Positions 1 through 13,201 of a stretch of DNA of 64,000 nucleotides are shown here, one piece after another. The position numbers and the translations under genes were made by a program. The DNA lies in contig JAXCGZ010007702.1 of the NCBI GenBank assembly GCA_037179515.1, positions 45,001-109,000 on the forward strand, written 5' to 3'. The notes beneath the pieces were generated by a model, which saw nothing but the letters and a program-made list of their open reading frames with translations, was not told where the DNA came from and did not search any database. The stretch comes from Halocaridina rubra (lineage: Eukaryota > Arthropoda > Malacostraca > Decapoda > Atyidae). Each line of letters begins with the position of its first letter. Positions within the stretch are counted from its first letter, which is position 1.

Positions 1-668
<668 letters not shown>

Positions 669-739
669 CTCTTTTTCTCCAGTTTAGATTACGAAAATTG
701 GAATAAGTCTTCAATAAGAAAAATAAATTTAAATTACAA

Positions 740-905
740 AGAGTAAAGGGCGAGTTGTTAAAAGTGCAGGAAGGGTTTATACAGTCAAGGTAAAAATAAA
801 TTTAAAATACCTGTAATATATATGGTGCTGCTGCTCCTCGGATTTTCACCTTTCGTGGGTGGTCCCGGAACCGAACCCCCGTGATAAACGAGGGATCACT
901 GTACT
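740..905 (+). mobile_element. Tigger-like (pogo) 3' end fragment
   Basis: The stretch aligns with the 3' end of the element at 32265-33357: cagg-aagggtttatacag, then ggtgctcct, then ccggaaccgaaccccc and the terminal inverted repeat cgaggga-cactgta. Only the right end is present; the left part is replaced by a TA array. Confidence 0.8.
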
Positions 906-1158
906 GTACTGAATAGTAGTTTATTGTACTATTAAAATTTATTAATATAACTGCTTTACAATTTATTAACAAAAACTATTTGTCATTGCAGTACGACAAC
1001 TATCCCGTTGCCTAAATAGCAGCAGTCTCTATTCTAAACGTTCCATCGAAGTCCTCTCCCCCACAGCCACAGTTGCCCAACAATGCAAGTGCAAGGGTTA
1101 CAGCTCAAATATATATTCGCATTCCTGGCAACCCCTTTGGAGAGAGATACGTAATACA

Positions 1159-1617
1159 TTGACAAATCAAGGCATTCCTTCTGAAGAAGTCTTCATTAAG
1201 GAGCTTTCTCGCAAACCAAACTGGGTTTCCTTCGCAATAACGATATCGAAAGGATTTGAATATGTGCCTTACAAACTGAAGCAATGGCCTACAGGCACAA
1301 TTGTCCAGCCATTTCGTGGGGGCAAACAATGGACACAACCTGGGTATTCTACAAAATATCCCAAACTACAGTCATATCAAAATAAACGGCAAAGAGCTAA
1401 TGAAACAATCCCCTATACGCGAGACTACAGAAAGAGACACGATACAAACCTCTCTTATCGCCGTCCACGCACAAGAGACTTCTCCTGGAGTGATGGCTTT
1501 TACAACCCTAGACACTCACCTAGGCATACAAACTTTGGGAAGGCCCGATCATACCACGGCACGTACTCAAACCAGCGTTACACATCCAACGGCAGGTACA
1601 GACACCAGGATCCATGA
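1159..1617 (+). pseudogene. LINE copy A, C-terminal part of ORF1
   Basis: About 150 codons, N-terminally truncated, reading NQGIPSEEVFIKELSRKPNW, VSFAITISKGFEYVP and KQWPTGTIVQPFRGGK, then an Arg/Ser/Tyr/Thr-rich basic tail. The matching part of copy B is preceded by a coiled coil, so this is the C-terminal RNA-binding portion of an ORF1 protein. It overlaps the beginning of the ORF2 frame. No zinc knuckle is seen. Confidence 0.7.
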
Positions 1618-1649
1618 GCTAACCCCAGAACACACTACAATGATGAATT

Positions 1650-4533
1650 CCCAGCAGAATCACACAGTCGAAACTACAACTATGACTATGGATACCACCC
1701 CAATGAAACATGGTAAGAATGTAACATTAGTACATGTGAACGCTCAGTCCCTGCTCGCTCATTTTGAGGAAATAATAATACTAACAAAAGACTACAACAT
1801 AGACATCCTCTGTGTAAGTGAAACTTGGCTTCCTCCTACAACTGAAAATAAATATGTGAATATCCCAGAGTTTAAAATATTTCGCAATGACCATGGCCGA
1901 GGGGGTGGGGTTTGTATTTATGTTAGAAATTATCTTAGTGCATCAGAAATAACCACAGGTTTAGAAAAAAACTGAGGAGCTCGAAGATTTATGGATCACT
2001 GTGCAGTATCAGAAACTTCCATCTTTCATTGTAGGGTGTGTTTACCGTCACCCTAAAGCACCTACCAGTTCATTCAATCATCTGCTAGAAACATTCAGAA
2101 ATATCTGTGCGTCATAAACCCATATACATACTTGGTGATTTTAATGATGACTTGCTCTAAGCAGATAACAAAATTAAAAGGATGATCAACACTGTGAAGT
2201 TAACACAAATAGTGACAAAACCGACCCGCATAACCCCTAATTCTAGGACTCTTATAGATCTGATAATAACAAATAAAGTGGAAAGTATACCCTATTGGGA
2301 CGTAGTTCCCTGCCCAATTGCAGACCACGAGCTGAACATTGCTATGCTAAATATAAACAAGCCCAAAAGGAAGCCTCTCCTCAAGACATTCCGGTGTCTA
2401 AAAAATTACTCCCCTGATATCTTTTGTGAAACATTAATCAACAACACAAATGCACTTAATAGAATTAAATACACAGATAACGTCGATTTGCAGGTTGAGA
2501 TTTTAACAAAAGTCTTCCTTGAATGCTTAGATAGTTGTGCACCCATTGTAACAAGAAAAATAACCCGCCACTCAGCCCCCTGGCTAACTAATGACATCAA
2601 AGAGGCAATGCAAATCAGAAATCAAATACAAAAAGAGCTAAAAATGAATAGATATGATATGACTCGCCGAGAACGTTATAAAACAGAAAAGAAACGTGTC
2701 GGATCTCTCATCAGTGTAAGTAAAAAAGACTTTTACAAATAACAATTTAATGACTCTTGACATGATACAGCAGCAACATGGAAAGTGATAAGAAGCATGA
2801 TACCAAATGAAAAGAGTACCTCAGAAAGTTTGGAAAATATTAAGGAGTTGAAAGACAAAGCAGATAACGTTAATAACTATTTTGCTAACGTTGGCAAAAA
2901 TACATATGATAAAACTCAAGAAAACATCAACTCAGTGAATATGAGTAATTGCTTAAATGACAATTCTTCCAATGAAAACACGAGAGTACTTCAAGATAAA
3001 TCCTATAGATTGTGCTACCCTAATTCTTACCATAAAGAGCCTAAGAAACTCTGGCTCTTATGGTTCAGATGGTATACCATTTCAGTTCATCAAAGATGCT
3101 CTACCCATGATTGCATCCTATATTCTAACTATTATGAACACTTCCATTGTTACTAAAAAGTTTCCTGACTCGTGGAAAATATCACATGTAATACCTCTGC
3201 ATAAAAAGGGGGACAGAGAAGATGTGACAAACTATCGTCCCATTTCCCTGCTACCCATTTTCTCTAAAATATTAGAAAAAATTGTTGCATGCCAACTTGT
3301 GTCATATTTAGAATCAAATAGACTACTAACGATTAGCCAACATGGTTTCAGACCAAAACTCTCGACGGAAACTGCACTGCTTAAAGTTACGAATAGTATA
3401 TATAATAATATAGATATGAAAAAATATCTTTGCTAATTTTATTAGAATTATCAAAAGCCTTCGACAGTGTAAACCATGAAATTCTTTTAATTAAATGTAT
3501 TAACTTAAATATTGATCCAAGCTGGTTTAGTGACTATCTATCTAATCGTAAACAGCCCATACGTCTCAACAACATTATCTCTGTGCCAAAAAATGTATCA
3601 TTTGGTGTTCCACAGGGATCAGTACTTGGTCCTATCCTCTTCTCCATTTACGTAAATGATCTATCTTCTTTCATTTCTGACTTTCTAGTGGTACAATATG
3701 CAGATGACACTCAACTACTCCTTAGTGGTGATATTAATAATCTCCCAGAGCTAACTTTAAGAACAGAAAACACTCTGTCAAAAATTAAAACCTATTTCCA
3801 AGAAATTGGGCTGTTAATTAACGAAAGTAAAACACAGAGCATATTTATTGGTTCAAGGTTCCACATAGCACAAATTCCAGAAAACACAACAATTAATTTT
3901 TGCGACAATATTATCACACCTAGCAAAACAGTCAAAAACCTAGGAATTCACTTTGATAACCACATGTTGTTTGATTCCCACATAGATAAAGTATGCAAAA
4001 AGGTTACAGGAACATTAATGTACTTATCACGTATAAAAGACAATTTTGAAACTACCACTCGAATAACTGTTGTTGAGTCTCTAGCCCTAAGTCACATTAA
4101 TTACTGCACAACTGTTTGGGGATCTACCACTAAGACTCAGATAAACAGAATACAGAAGCTTATTAATTTTTCAGCTCGAGTTGCCCTGGGAGGAATAAGA
4201 AAATATGACCACATCACACCAGCTCTCAATAAACTTGGGTGGCTGCGGGCAGAAAATAAGGTCGCTTATGCTATTTATGTTTTTGTATTCAAAATTTTGG
4301 ACCATCATTATCCTAGCTGGCTATTTGATTTAAAAACAGTCAGGGATATAAGGGGAACTAACACAAGACAGAGCAGTGAGCTCTTTATTCACAGAACAAA
4401 CACAGAAGCAGGTTCAAAGATGATCACTATCAAAGGGCCAACACTCTGGAATAATATTCCAGAGCATCTTAAAAATGCATCCTCCTTCACAGCTTTCAAA
4501 GGCAAACTATATAGTTTTCTTTTGGACAAATAG
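1650..4533 (+). pseudogene. LINE copy A ORF2: APE endonuclease plus reverse transcriptase, frameshifted
   Basis: The endonuclease begins at VTLVHVNAQSLLAHFE and shows CVSETWLPP (catalytic Glu), GGGVCIYVRNYL, LGDFNDDL and TLIDLIITN. The reverse transcriptase shows NYRPISLLPIFSKILEK, QHGFRPKLSTETAL, SKAFDSVNHEILL, GVPQGSVLGPILF and the catalytic QYADDTQLL. Copy A is dead: relative to copy B it has one extra A in an A-run near 1970 (giving TGA), a TAA in the endonuclease near 2158 and one lost A at about 3425. Two more frame breaks, near 2115 and 2760, are shared with copy B. The protein would be nuclear and cytoplasmic in action, nicking DNA and priming cDNA at the target. Confidence 0.9.
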
Positions 4534-5186
4534 TTGCTGCTCATTAAGAACTAATTATTCTCATTGTAAGGAAACAAATATGGAAATGATGCCGATAATA
4601 ACGATCCTGTATCTAGTGGCATACTTACTACTTTATTATTAACATTATTGTTAACATTTTTATTACAGCATTATTATTTTCTATGAAAGCTACATTTAAT
4701 TTAACTATATGTCTAACCCTCTTATTTATTAGTTTAATTACATGTCTACTTATAAGTTACTATTAATGTTGAATAACCATTGTACAAAATGGAAATAAAT
4801 GTTTTGATTTGATTTTGATTTGATTATTGGTCCAAGTGCTGCATCCTCTTCCTCTGCCCCCTCCCCCGCTCCAGAGCTCAGGGGGAGTGTAGACACTGAT
4901 GAACTTTAACTTGTTGCATACAAACAAACAAACATTTATTTCCATTTTGTACAATGGTTATTCAACATTAATAGTAACTTATAAGTAGACATGTAATTAA
5001 ACTAATAAATAAGAGGGTTAGACATATTGTTAAATTAAATGTAGCTTTCATAGAAAATAATAATGCTGTAATAAAAATGTTAATAATGATGTTAATAATA
5101 AAGTAGTAAGTATGCCACTAGATACAGGATCGTTATTATCGGCATCATTTCCATATTTGTTTCCTTACAATGAGAATAATTAGTTC

Positions 5187-8060
5187 TTAATGAGCAGCAA
5201 CTATTTGTCCAAAACTATATAGTTTGCCTTTGAAAGCTGTGAAGGAGGATGCATTTTTCAGATGCTCTGGAATATTATTCCAGAGTGTTGGCCCTTTGAG
5301 AGTGATCATCTTTGAACCTGCTTCTGTGTTTGTTCTGTGAATAAAAAGCTCACTGCTCTGTCTTGTGTTGGTTCCCCTTATATCCCTGACTGTTTTTAAA
5401 TCAAATAGCCAGCTAGGATAATGATGGTCCAAAATTTTGAATACAAAAACATAAATAGCATAAGCGACCTTATTTTCTGCCCGCAGCCACCCAAGTTTAT
5501 TGAGAGCTGGTGTGATGTGGTCATATTTTCTTATTCCTCCCAGGGCAACTCGAGCTGAAAAATTAATAAGCTTCTGTATTCTGTTTATCTGAGTCTTAGT
5601 GGTAGCTCCCCAAACAGTTGTGCAGTAATTAATGTGACTTAGGGCTAGAGATTCAACAACAGTTATTCGAGTGGTAGTCTCAAAATTGTCTTTTATACGT
5701 GATAAGTACATTAATGTTCCTGTAACCTTTTTGCATACTTTATCTATGTGGGAATCAAACAACATGTGGTTATCAAAGTGAATTCCTAGGTTTTTGACTG
5801 TTTTGCTAGGTGTGATAATATTGTCGCAAAAATTAATTGTTGTGTTTTCTGGAATTTGTGCTATGTGGAACCTTGAACCAATAAATATGCACTGTGTTTT
5901 ACTTTCGTTAATTAACAGCCCAATTTCTTGGAAATAGGTTTTAATTTTTGACAGAGTGTTTTCTGTTCTTAAAGTTAGCTCTGGGAGATTATTAATATCA
6001 CCACTAAGGAGTAGTTGAGTGTCATCTGCATATTGTACCACTAGAAAGTCAGAAATGAAAGAAGATAGATCATTTACGTAAATGGAGAAGAGGATAGGAC
6101 CAAGTACTGATATGTGGAACACCAAATGATACATTTTTTGGCACAGAGATAATGTTGTTAAGACGTATGGACTGTTTACAATTAGATAGATACTCGCTAA
6201 ACCAGCTTGGATCAATATTCAAGTTAATACATTTACTTAAAAGAATTTCATGGTTTACACTGTCGAAGGCTTTTGATAAGTCTAATAATACAAGCAGAGA
6301 TATTTTTTTCATATCTATATTATTATATATACTATTCGTAACTTTAAGCAGTGCAGTTTCCGTCGAAAGTTTCGGTCTGAAACCATGTTGATTAATACTT
6401 AATAGTTTATTTGATTCTAAATATGACATAAGTTGGCATGCAACAATTTTTTCTAATATTTTAGAGAAAATGGGTAGCAGGGAAATGGGACGATAGTTTG
6501 TCACATCTTCTCTGTCCCCCTTTTTATGCAGAGGTATTACATGTGATATTTTCCAGAGTCAGGAAACTTTTTAGTAACAATGGAAGTGTTCATAATAGTT
6601 AGAATATAGGATGCAATCATGGGTAGAGCATCTTTGATGAACTGAAATGGTATACCATCTGAACCATAAAAGCCAGAGTTTCTTAGGCTCTTTATGGTAA
6701 GAATTAGGGTAGCACAATCGATAGGATTTATCTTGAAGTACTCTCTTGTGTTTTCACTGGAAGAATTGTCATTTAAGCAGTTACTCATATTCACTGAGTT
6801 GATGTTTTCTTGAGTTTTTTCATATGTATTTTTGCCAACGTTAGCAAAATAGTTATTAAAGTTATCTGCTTTGTCTTTCAACTCCGTAATATTTTCCATA
6901 ACTTTCTGAGGTACTCTTTTCATTTGGTATCATGCTTCTTATCACTTTCCATGTTGCTGCTGTATCATGTCTAGGTCATTAAATTGTTTATTGTAAAAGT
7001 CTTTTTTACTTACACTGATGAGAGATCTGACACGTTTCTTTTGTTTTATAACGTTCTCGGAGAGTCATATCATATCTATTCATTTTTAGCTCTTTTTGTA
7101 TTTGATTTCTGATTTGCATTGCCTCTTTGATGTCATTAGTTAGCCAGGGGGCTGAGGGGTGGGTTATTTTTCTTGTTACAATGGGTGCACAACTATCTAA
7201 GCATTCAAGGAAGACTTTTGTTAGAATCTCAACCTGCAAATCGACGTTATCTGTGTATTTAATTCTATTAAGTGCATTTGTGTTGTTGATTGTTTCAAAA
7301 AAGATATCAGGGGAGTAATTTTTTAAAAACTGGAATGTCTTGAGGAGAGGCTTCCTTTTGGGCTTGTTTATGTTTAGCATAGCAATGTTCAGCTCGTGGT
7401 CTGCAATTGGGCAGGGAACTACGTCCCAATAGGGTATACTTTCCACTTTATTTGTTATTATCAGATCTATAAGAGTCCTAGAATTAGGGGTTATGCGGGT
7501 CGGTTTTGTCACTATTTGTGTTAACTTCACAGTGTTGATCACCCTTTTCATTTTCTTATCTGCTGAGAGCAAGTCATCATTAAAATCACCAAGTATGTAT
7601 ATGGGTTTATGACGCACAGATATTTCTGAATGTTTCTAGCAGATGATTGAATGAACTGGTAGGTGCTTTAGGGTGACGGTAAACACACCCTACAATGAAA
7701 GATGGAAGTTTCTGATACTGCACAGTGATCCATAAATCTTCGAGCTCCTCAGTTTTTTCTAAACCTGTGGTTATTTCTGATGCACTAAGATAATTTCTAA
7801 CATAAATACAAACCCCACCCCTTCGGCCATGGTCATTGCGAAATATTTTAAACTCTGGGATATTCACATATTTATTTTCAGTTGTAGGAGGAAGCCAAGT
7901 TTCACTTACACAGAGGATGTCTATGTTGTAGTCTTTTGTTAGCATTATTATTTCCTCAAAATGAGCGAGCAGGGACTGAGCGTTCACATGTACTAATGTT
8001 ACATTCTTACCATGTTTCATTGGGGTGGTATCCATAGTCATAGTTGTAGTTTCGACTGTG
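5187..8060 (-). pseudogene. LINE copy B ORF2: APE endonuclease plus reverse transcriptase, frameshifted
   Basis: The domain order is as in copy A: endonuclease (HVNAQSLLAHFE, CVSETWLPP, ILGDFNDDLLSADKK, TLIDLIITN), then reverse transcriptase (NYRPISLLPIFSKILEK, DLSKAFDSVNHEILL, QYADDTQLLLSG). The frame is broken near 7615 and 6950, both shared with copy A. A two-base loss at about 6107 destroys the PQGS motif of RT block B, where copy A still reads GVPQGSVLGP. The YADD catalytic core is intact. The last 90 residues contain LKGPTLWNNIPEHLKN, a common LINE C-terminal motif. Confidence 0.88.
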
Positions 8061-8560
8061 TGATTCTGCTGGGAATTCATCATTGTAGTGTGTTCTGGGG
8101 TTAGCTCATGGATCCTGGTGTCTGTACCTGCCGTTGGATGTGTAACGCTGGTTTGAGTACGTGCCGTGGTATGATCGGGCCTTCCCAAAGTTTGTATGCC
8201 TAGGTGAGTGTCTAGGGTTGTAAAAGCCATCACTCCAGGAGAAGTCTCTTGTGCGTGGACTGCGATAAGAGAGGTTTGTATCGTGTCTCTTTCTGTAGTC
8301 TCGCGTATAGGGGATGGTTTCATTAGCTCTTTGCTGTTTATTTTGGTATGACTGTAATTTGGGATATTTTGTAGAATACCCAGGTTGTGTCCATTGTTTG
8401 CCCCCACGAAATGGCTGGACAATTGTGCCTGTAGGCCATTGATTCAGTTTGTAAGGCACATATTCAAATCCTTTTGATATCGTTATTGCGAAGGAAACCC
8501 AGTTTGGTTTGCGAGAAAGCTCCTTAATGAAGACTTCTTCAGAAGGAATGCCTTGATTTG

Positions 8561-9722
8561 TTAATCTATTACGTATCTCTCTCTCAAAGGGGTTGCCAAG
8601 AATGCAAATATATATTGAGCTGTAACCCTTGCACTTGCATTATTGGGCAACTGTGGCTGTGGGGGAGGGGACTTCAATGGAATGTTTAGAATAGAGACTG
8701 CTGCTATTTTGTTTTTTCTGTTTTCTTCATTGTTTTGCAGCCTATTGCTGGGTTGGTTATTTGTGCTGGAAGGTGTAATTTGGTTGTCCTGGTTAGTGAT
8801 AGTTGCTGTGTTGTTAGGAGTAGTGGATATTGACTCTATATCTTCTACGCTGTTTTGCAACTCTAGGTTGGTTGTTTGTGCTGGGAAGAATCTGGTTAGT
8901 GCCTGTTGTTGTATTGTTTGGAGTAGTGGGGAAGGACGCTGTTGTTTCATCACTATTTTGTAACCTGTTACTGATTTGATTATTTATGCTAGATGGTGTA
9001 TTCAGGTTGTCTTGATGACGATCACTTTTATCTGGATCTACCTCTTCTTCACTACCACTGTCACATTCGTCTCTCAATGCACTGAAGGAATTGTGAGTAG
9101 AGACAGAAAACCTAGTTTGCAAAACCTGAGGGTTGTTGATAGAAGGGACATCGTCGTTGTTAGGTGACAGCACTGAACTGAGAGGTGGAGATGTTTCTAA
9201 TAGCAGTTTCAACCTAGAATTATCTCTTTTAAGTAGGACAATGTCAGATTCTAGCAAACCCACCTTATGTTGTAAGGCTTTCACCTTTTCAGCATCTGCT
9301 TCCAAAATTTTCACATTATCTGCAAGACTTTCTATCATTCGATGTAGGTCTCCTAGGTCGTGTTTTTTTTTAGACTATGGATTTTACAACCGAAGTTTGA
9401 GGTTGAAAGTTTGTCAAGTTCACCATTCATTGAGATATTCAGGACACTTGCGCTAAAAGTGATTATGTTTGTAATTATCTCTTTTTTTACTCGTTTATTT
9501 ATGATGTGTTTACCACTGTATTGGGGAAAGTTCCACTACCTTCGAAAGCAATAGTTGACTTGATTTTTTACAGTGACTTTTTTTAATTTTTTCCAATTCC
9601 CTTCTGATGTCCTCACGTGAATATACGAATATTCTGTCCAGAGATGATATAAACACTTCGGGAAAATTATCAGTATTTACACACGTAAGGTCATAAAGGT
9701 CAACATTTTCCGATGAGGGCAT
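8561..9722 (-). pseudogene. LINE copy B ORF1: coiled coil and Asn/Thr/Ser-rich region, broken
   Basis: The minus strand reads first MPSSENVDLYDLTCVNTDNF and about 50 more residues to a stop at 9510. Then, after an untranslatable gap, come a leucine-rich coiled coil (LADNVKILEADAEKVKALQ, VGLLESDIVLLKRDNSRLK) and an Asn/Thr/Gln-rich linker. The last part, LLQTIQQQALTRFFPAQTTN to ARVTAQYIFAFLATPLRERY, continues into the conserved ORF1 C-terminus at 8106-8560. Coiled-coil ORF1 proteins trimerise and package LINE RNA. Several frame changes mean no intact ORF1 remains. Confidence 0.7.
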
Positions 9723-9939
9723 TCTGGTGTGAATGGGAGGGAAACTGCAGGTTCACCTAAGAAAGGTCCTTTTTAGGTCGGTCGCGAGAGGTTGTGGTTG
9801 AAATCGGTAACACTGGGAGAGACAGTCTCAACGGTTTCTGATATGTTATAAGATTATAATGAATTTTCTTTGTATCTTTTTAAACACTAAAGTTGTAATA
9901 ATGACTGACTTATATTTGAAGATTTATATTTCAGTATGC

Positions 9940-10714
9940 TTTCGTTAATTTTATAACTGTGAATTTAAACTGTCACTTGATAAACGCAATATTATCGGGA
10001 GCTCAATGCGTACACGTCCTCTCTCTACCCAGTTTAAGAGGTTGGTACTGTACAGTAGTTTACTGTATGTACTATTACAATGTCCCATTATTATACATAT
10101 TACAATTTATTAACATAATTCATGTTTTACGGTTTCTTAACCAAAAACATTTGTGCTATTAATAAACTTTACATTCTCTTTTATCTCATTGCAAACTTTC
10201 GCTACCTATTTAGAAGGTTGGTAGTGTATAATACAGTATTATTATTACTGTACATATTACAATTTATTAATATGATTAATGTTTAATGGTTTATTAGATA
10301 AAATGGTGCTTTTACGATAAGAAAACCAATTTATAATTTGTACCTCCACAAAATGTTAGCATCTGTCGGAGGTGATTATCATTACAGTACAATAGGCATT
10401 ACAATTTACTACATATACTGCAATTGATTTTATTACAGAAAAAGGTAACTGCAACATCTTACCATATCTCATCCATCACCGCTAAAATTTACATCTGTCA
10501 AGTGCAACGAACCATGTATTAATGTATATACAGTATTCATTTCTTTATAAGCATTATTATTATTGCATTAAAACTCAATAACACCCCTGTACTTTATTTT
10601 TTAATTTTGCTTAGTAGTAGTAGTTGTGTTTAGCATATTTAAATACTGCACAGTGCTTTTTTTAACCTAAACAACTTACGAATGGACTTCTGGAACCTAA
10701 CTCGTTCATAAATT

Positions 10715-10718
<4 letters not shown>
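9940..10718. repeat. MITE remnants with GTACTGTAC motifs
   Basis: Two related blocks (about 10028-10142 and 10210-10296) share ...acatattacaatttattaa..., also seen at 905-985. The right end at 10670-10718 contains aacttacgaatggacttctg followed by gaacctaactcg, the terminus of the small MITE found at 20755-20988 and 29991-30292. Confidence 0.55.

Positions 10719-10801
<83 letters not shown>
10719..10801. repeat. (TA)n microsatellite
   Basis: About 83 bases of pure TA directly adjoining a MITE terminus. Confidence 0.98.
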
Positions 10802-10804
<3 letters not shown>

Positions 10805-13201
10805 TCAATTCATCCACCCTGTGTTATTAGAGGGAGGTCCTCATTTATGTATATAAAGGTGATAAAAGATGACACACATGAATTGTCTGGTCATTTATAT
10901 TTGCCGTTTATCTGCTGTACACAACTAGCAGGATTGTACAAATTAAACTATTTCTAAATTTACTCTCTAAAATGTGGCACTCTCTAGTTTTGCAGCCTTA
11001 ACCCTATATGTACAAAGTTCAAATAAAAAAAGATGTTCATTATGGTATAAGAAGATCTACTTAATCAAAATTTTCCCTGATGACAGTGTTGTTATTACGA
11101 CAACTTGGTAATAATTACATCTAAAACAGTAAATTTCCTGGTTCACTCAAAAGTCTTAGTGTAATAATATGATTTGAGCATAAATTGTTGTGTGTTTGTA
11201 GGCACACAGTTACTTACTTCACAAAGAGCTGCAACACAAACGATTCCACAAGCCAATGTTGCACACACGGCAGTCCTAAAAATACTGTATCAATCGAGAA
11301 ACTGATGCAGCAAAAAACATACCCCCTGTTTATTCTTTATTAATTGCATCTGCAAGGAATACTGCATAATAATGGATATAGTTATTAATATTATATAAAC
11401 CATTACATTTGCAAAATACCTCTTTCGTAAAAATTTTAATATTAAGTTATATAAAAAAGTCACAAGCCATCACTGCATAATCTACACAGAAATACACATT
11501 AATTATCTGGTTGAGGGATCGCTTCAGCACGTTTTATTTAATGTTAAAAAGTAAATATAACAATAAATCAAAGGACTTTTTCCATTATTATTTAATATTA
11601 AACATCTATCCACAGCACAAGTACTTACACCCAATTTTAAAGCACCTTTTTACAAGCTAAGGAAAACGCTGCTAAAGCATTCCCGTGAAACCAGACTTAT
11701 TTCTCCTATGTAACATAATAGTACCAGTATATATAATTCAATCTAAGATATGTATTCCTTGCAGTATACCAAAGACCTCAGAGGGGGATACGTACACCTT
11801 CTAGGTTTAGCATACCTGACATACATTGAGAAAACAATTTTAAGATATAAAATATGATTACAAGTACAGAGGAATAAACATTCAGGTAATACTGTCTGAC
11901 TAGAGTGTGCACGCTCAAACTGCCTGGCTTTTTTATATTTTTATTATACACCTGTACAAGCTTCAGGGGAGGCTGTTACTAGGAGGAGGGGTATGGGGAG
12001 TGTACACTTTTAGGTCTATTAAAATTTCCTTCAGCCTCCCCTTTCCCTCTTAGTGTACACAAATACACAGTACAGTGCCTTGTACGTATTGCACACTGAA
12101 AGGGAACATTTTTTTTTCTCATTTTAGTTTTTATTTTTTTTTTTAGTCTTTTACAACACTTTGCTGTGCATAATTATACATTTATTAATGCATAAAATCT
12201 GCACCTCCTCCACCTACCCCTATCAAGCAGTAAATATTGCCATACAAACTGAAGTACAAAGGTGGGTTAAGAAGTGAGGGTTTTCCATTATATTAATTTA
12301 TACTGTAAAGATTGCAGCGGTATCTATAAATACTGCATATTTTCTCATATCCACCAATTCTTTGTAATGAAACACTGCCAGATGGATTCCAAAAACTAAA
12401 CAATGAAAAAAAAAACTCTACATCAGTTTGGGGGAAGAGGGTCATTAGAAATTCTACAATTCTCAACCAAGACATTGCCATCTCATTTAAGCTGCTTCAA
12501 AAACAACCTCTGCAACTTTTCTGACATGAAAAAGGCAGCTGCACAACTTTTACACTACTTTAAATTGTACCATTTCATGAACATTGTTGCTCCGCAGCCA
12601 AAAAAAATCATATTTCTTTTCTTGTATGTTAGTATTTTGAACACGGCATCAATCATTAAAGGTAGCCCCAGCCAAGCCATACCACATCAAGTATAAAAAC
12701 GGCATTCATTCTCTCTCGCATATAGTTTACACACTCGATGTTACCATTAAAAGAAAATATCAGTTTTGTATCTGGGTGTGGGATGAGTAGACTGGCTTGG
12801 CTGTGATGACCTATTTCACAACTACAAGTACAGGCATGGGGGAGGCACTTCCTCACAAATAAGAACCATTGTAAGGGAGTCAGCTGTTATTATTATTATT
12901 ATTAGTATGAATGGATAAAAACTGATAGTGAATAAAAGAAACATTACACATCAAATACCTAAAAAAGGCGACACACTCAATCATTTACACAAAATACCTA
13001 CACTTAAACCTCCAGTATCATTGTTAAAAAAGTCTGTTTATGTACAAAATATAGGCTAAAACTTAAAACCTAAAGGCTGTACAAAAGGCATCGGTACACT
13101 AAGTTATATTTCAGTATCAAATACAACGGCCTCAACATAAAGAATGAGCACTAAACCAATTTTTTTTTTTATTCTTAACAATATTGTACCTAAAATTGTA
13201 G
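10802..13201. other. Repeat-poor sequence 3' of Hrb27C
   Basis: No transposon, gene or RNA was recognised. The lack of repeats, in contrast to the surroundings, is compatible with a long 3' UTR of Hrb27C on the minus strand. That is inference only. Confidence 0.4.

Larger units (their letters stand above)
1013..4826 (+). mobile_element. CR1/L2-like non-LTR retrotransposon, copy A, 5' truncated
   Basis: The sequence matches copy B (4919-9850, opposite strand) from the words agcagcagtctct at about 1013 onward, and the match stops abruptly upstream, as expected for incomplete target-primed reverse transcription. It carries the end of ORF1, an APE-type endonuclease and a reverse transcriptase. 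It ends in a short AT-rich 3' UTR and a tail made of repeated TTTGATTTGAT, typical of CR1/L2-type elements that end in short repeats rather than poly(A). Clade assignment is from motif style (NYRPISLLPIFSKILEK, GVPQGSVLGPILFSIYVNDL) and should be read as CR1/L2 or a neighbouring Jockey-superfamily clade. Confidence 0.9.
4919..9850 (-). mobile_element. CR1/L2-like non-LTR retrotransposon, copy B, nearly full length
   Basis: Read on the minus strand this copy runs from a 5' UTR near 9.8 kb through ORF1 (coiled coil) and ORF2 to a 3' tail made of TTTG repeats at about 4919-4935. It is nearly identical to copy A over about 3.8 kb but extends about 1.1 kb further at its 5' end. Copies A and B face each other tail to tail with a 92-base GC-rich spacer (4827-4918). 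The 5' boundary is uncertain by about 100 bases. Confidence 0.88.

Noticed and set aside
6152..6391. Plus-strand open frames inside LINE copy B (also 7127-7318 and 8643-8963)
   Set aside because: They are antisense shadows of the LINE ORFs.
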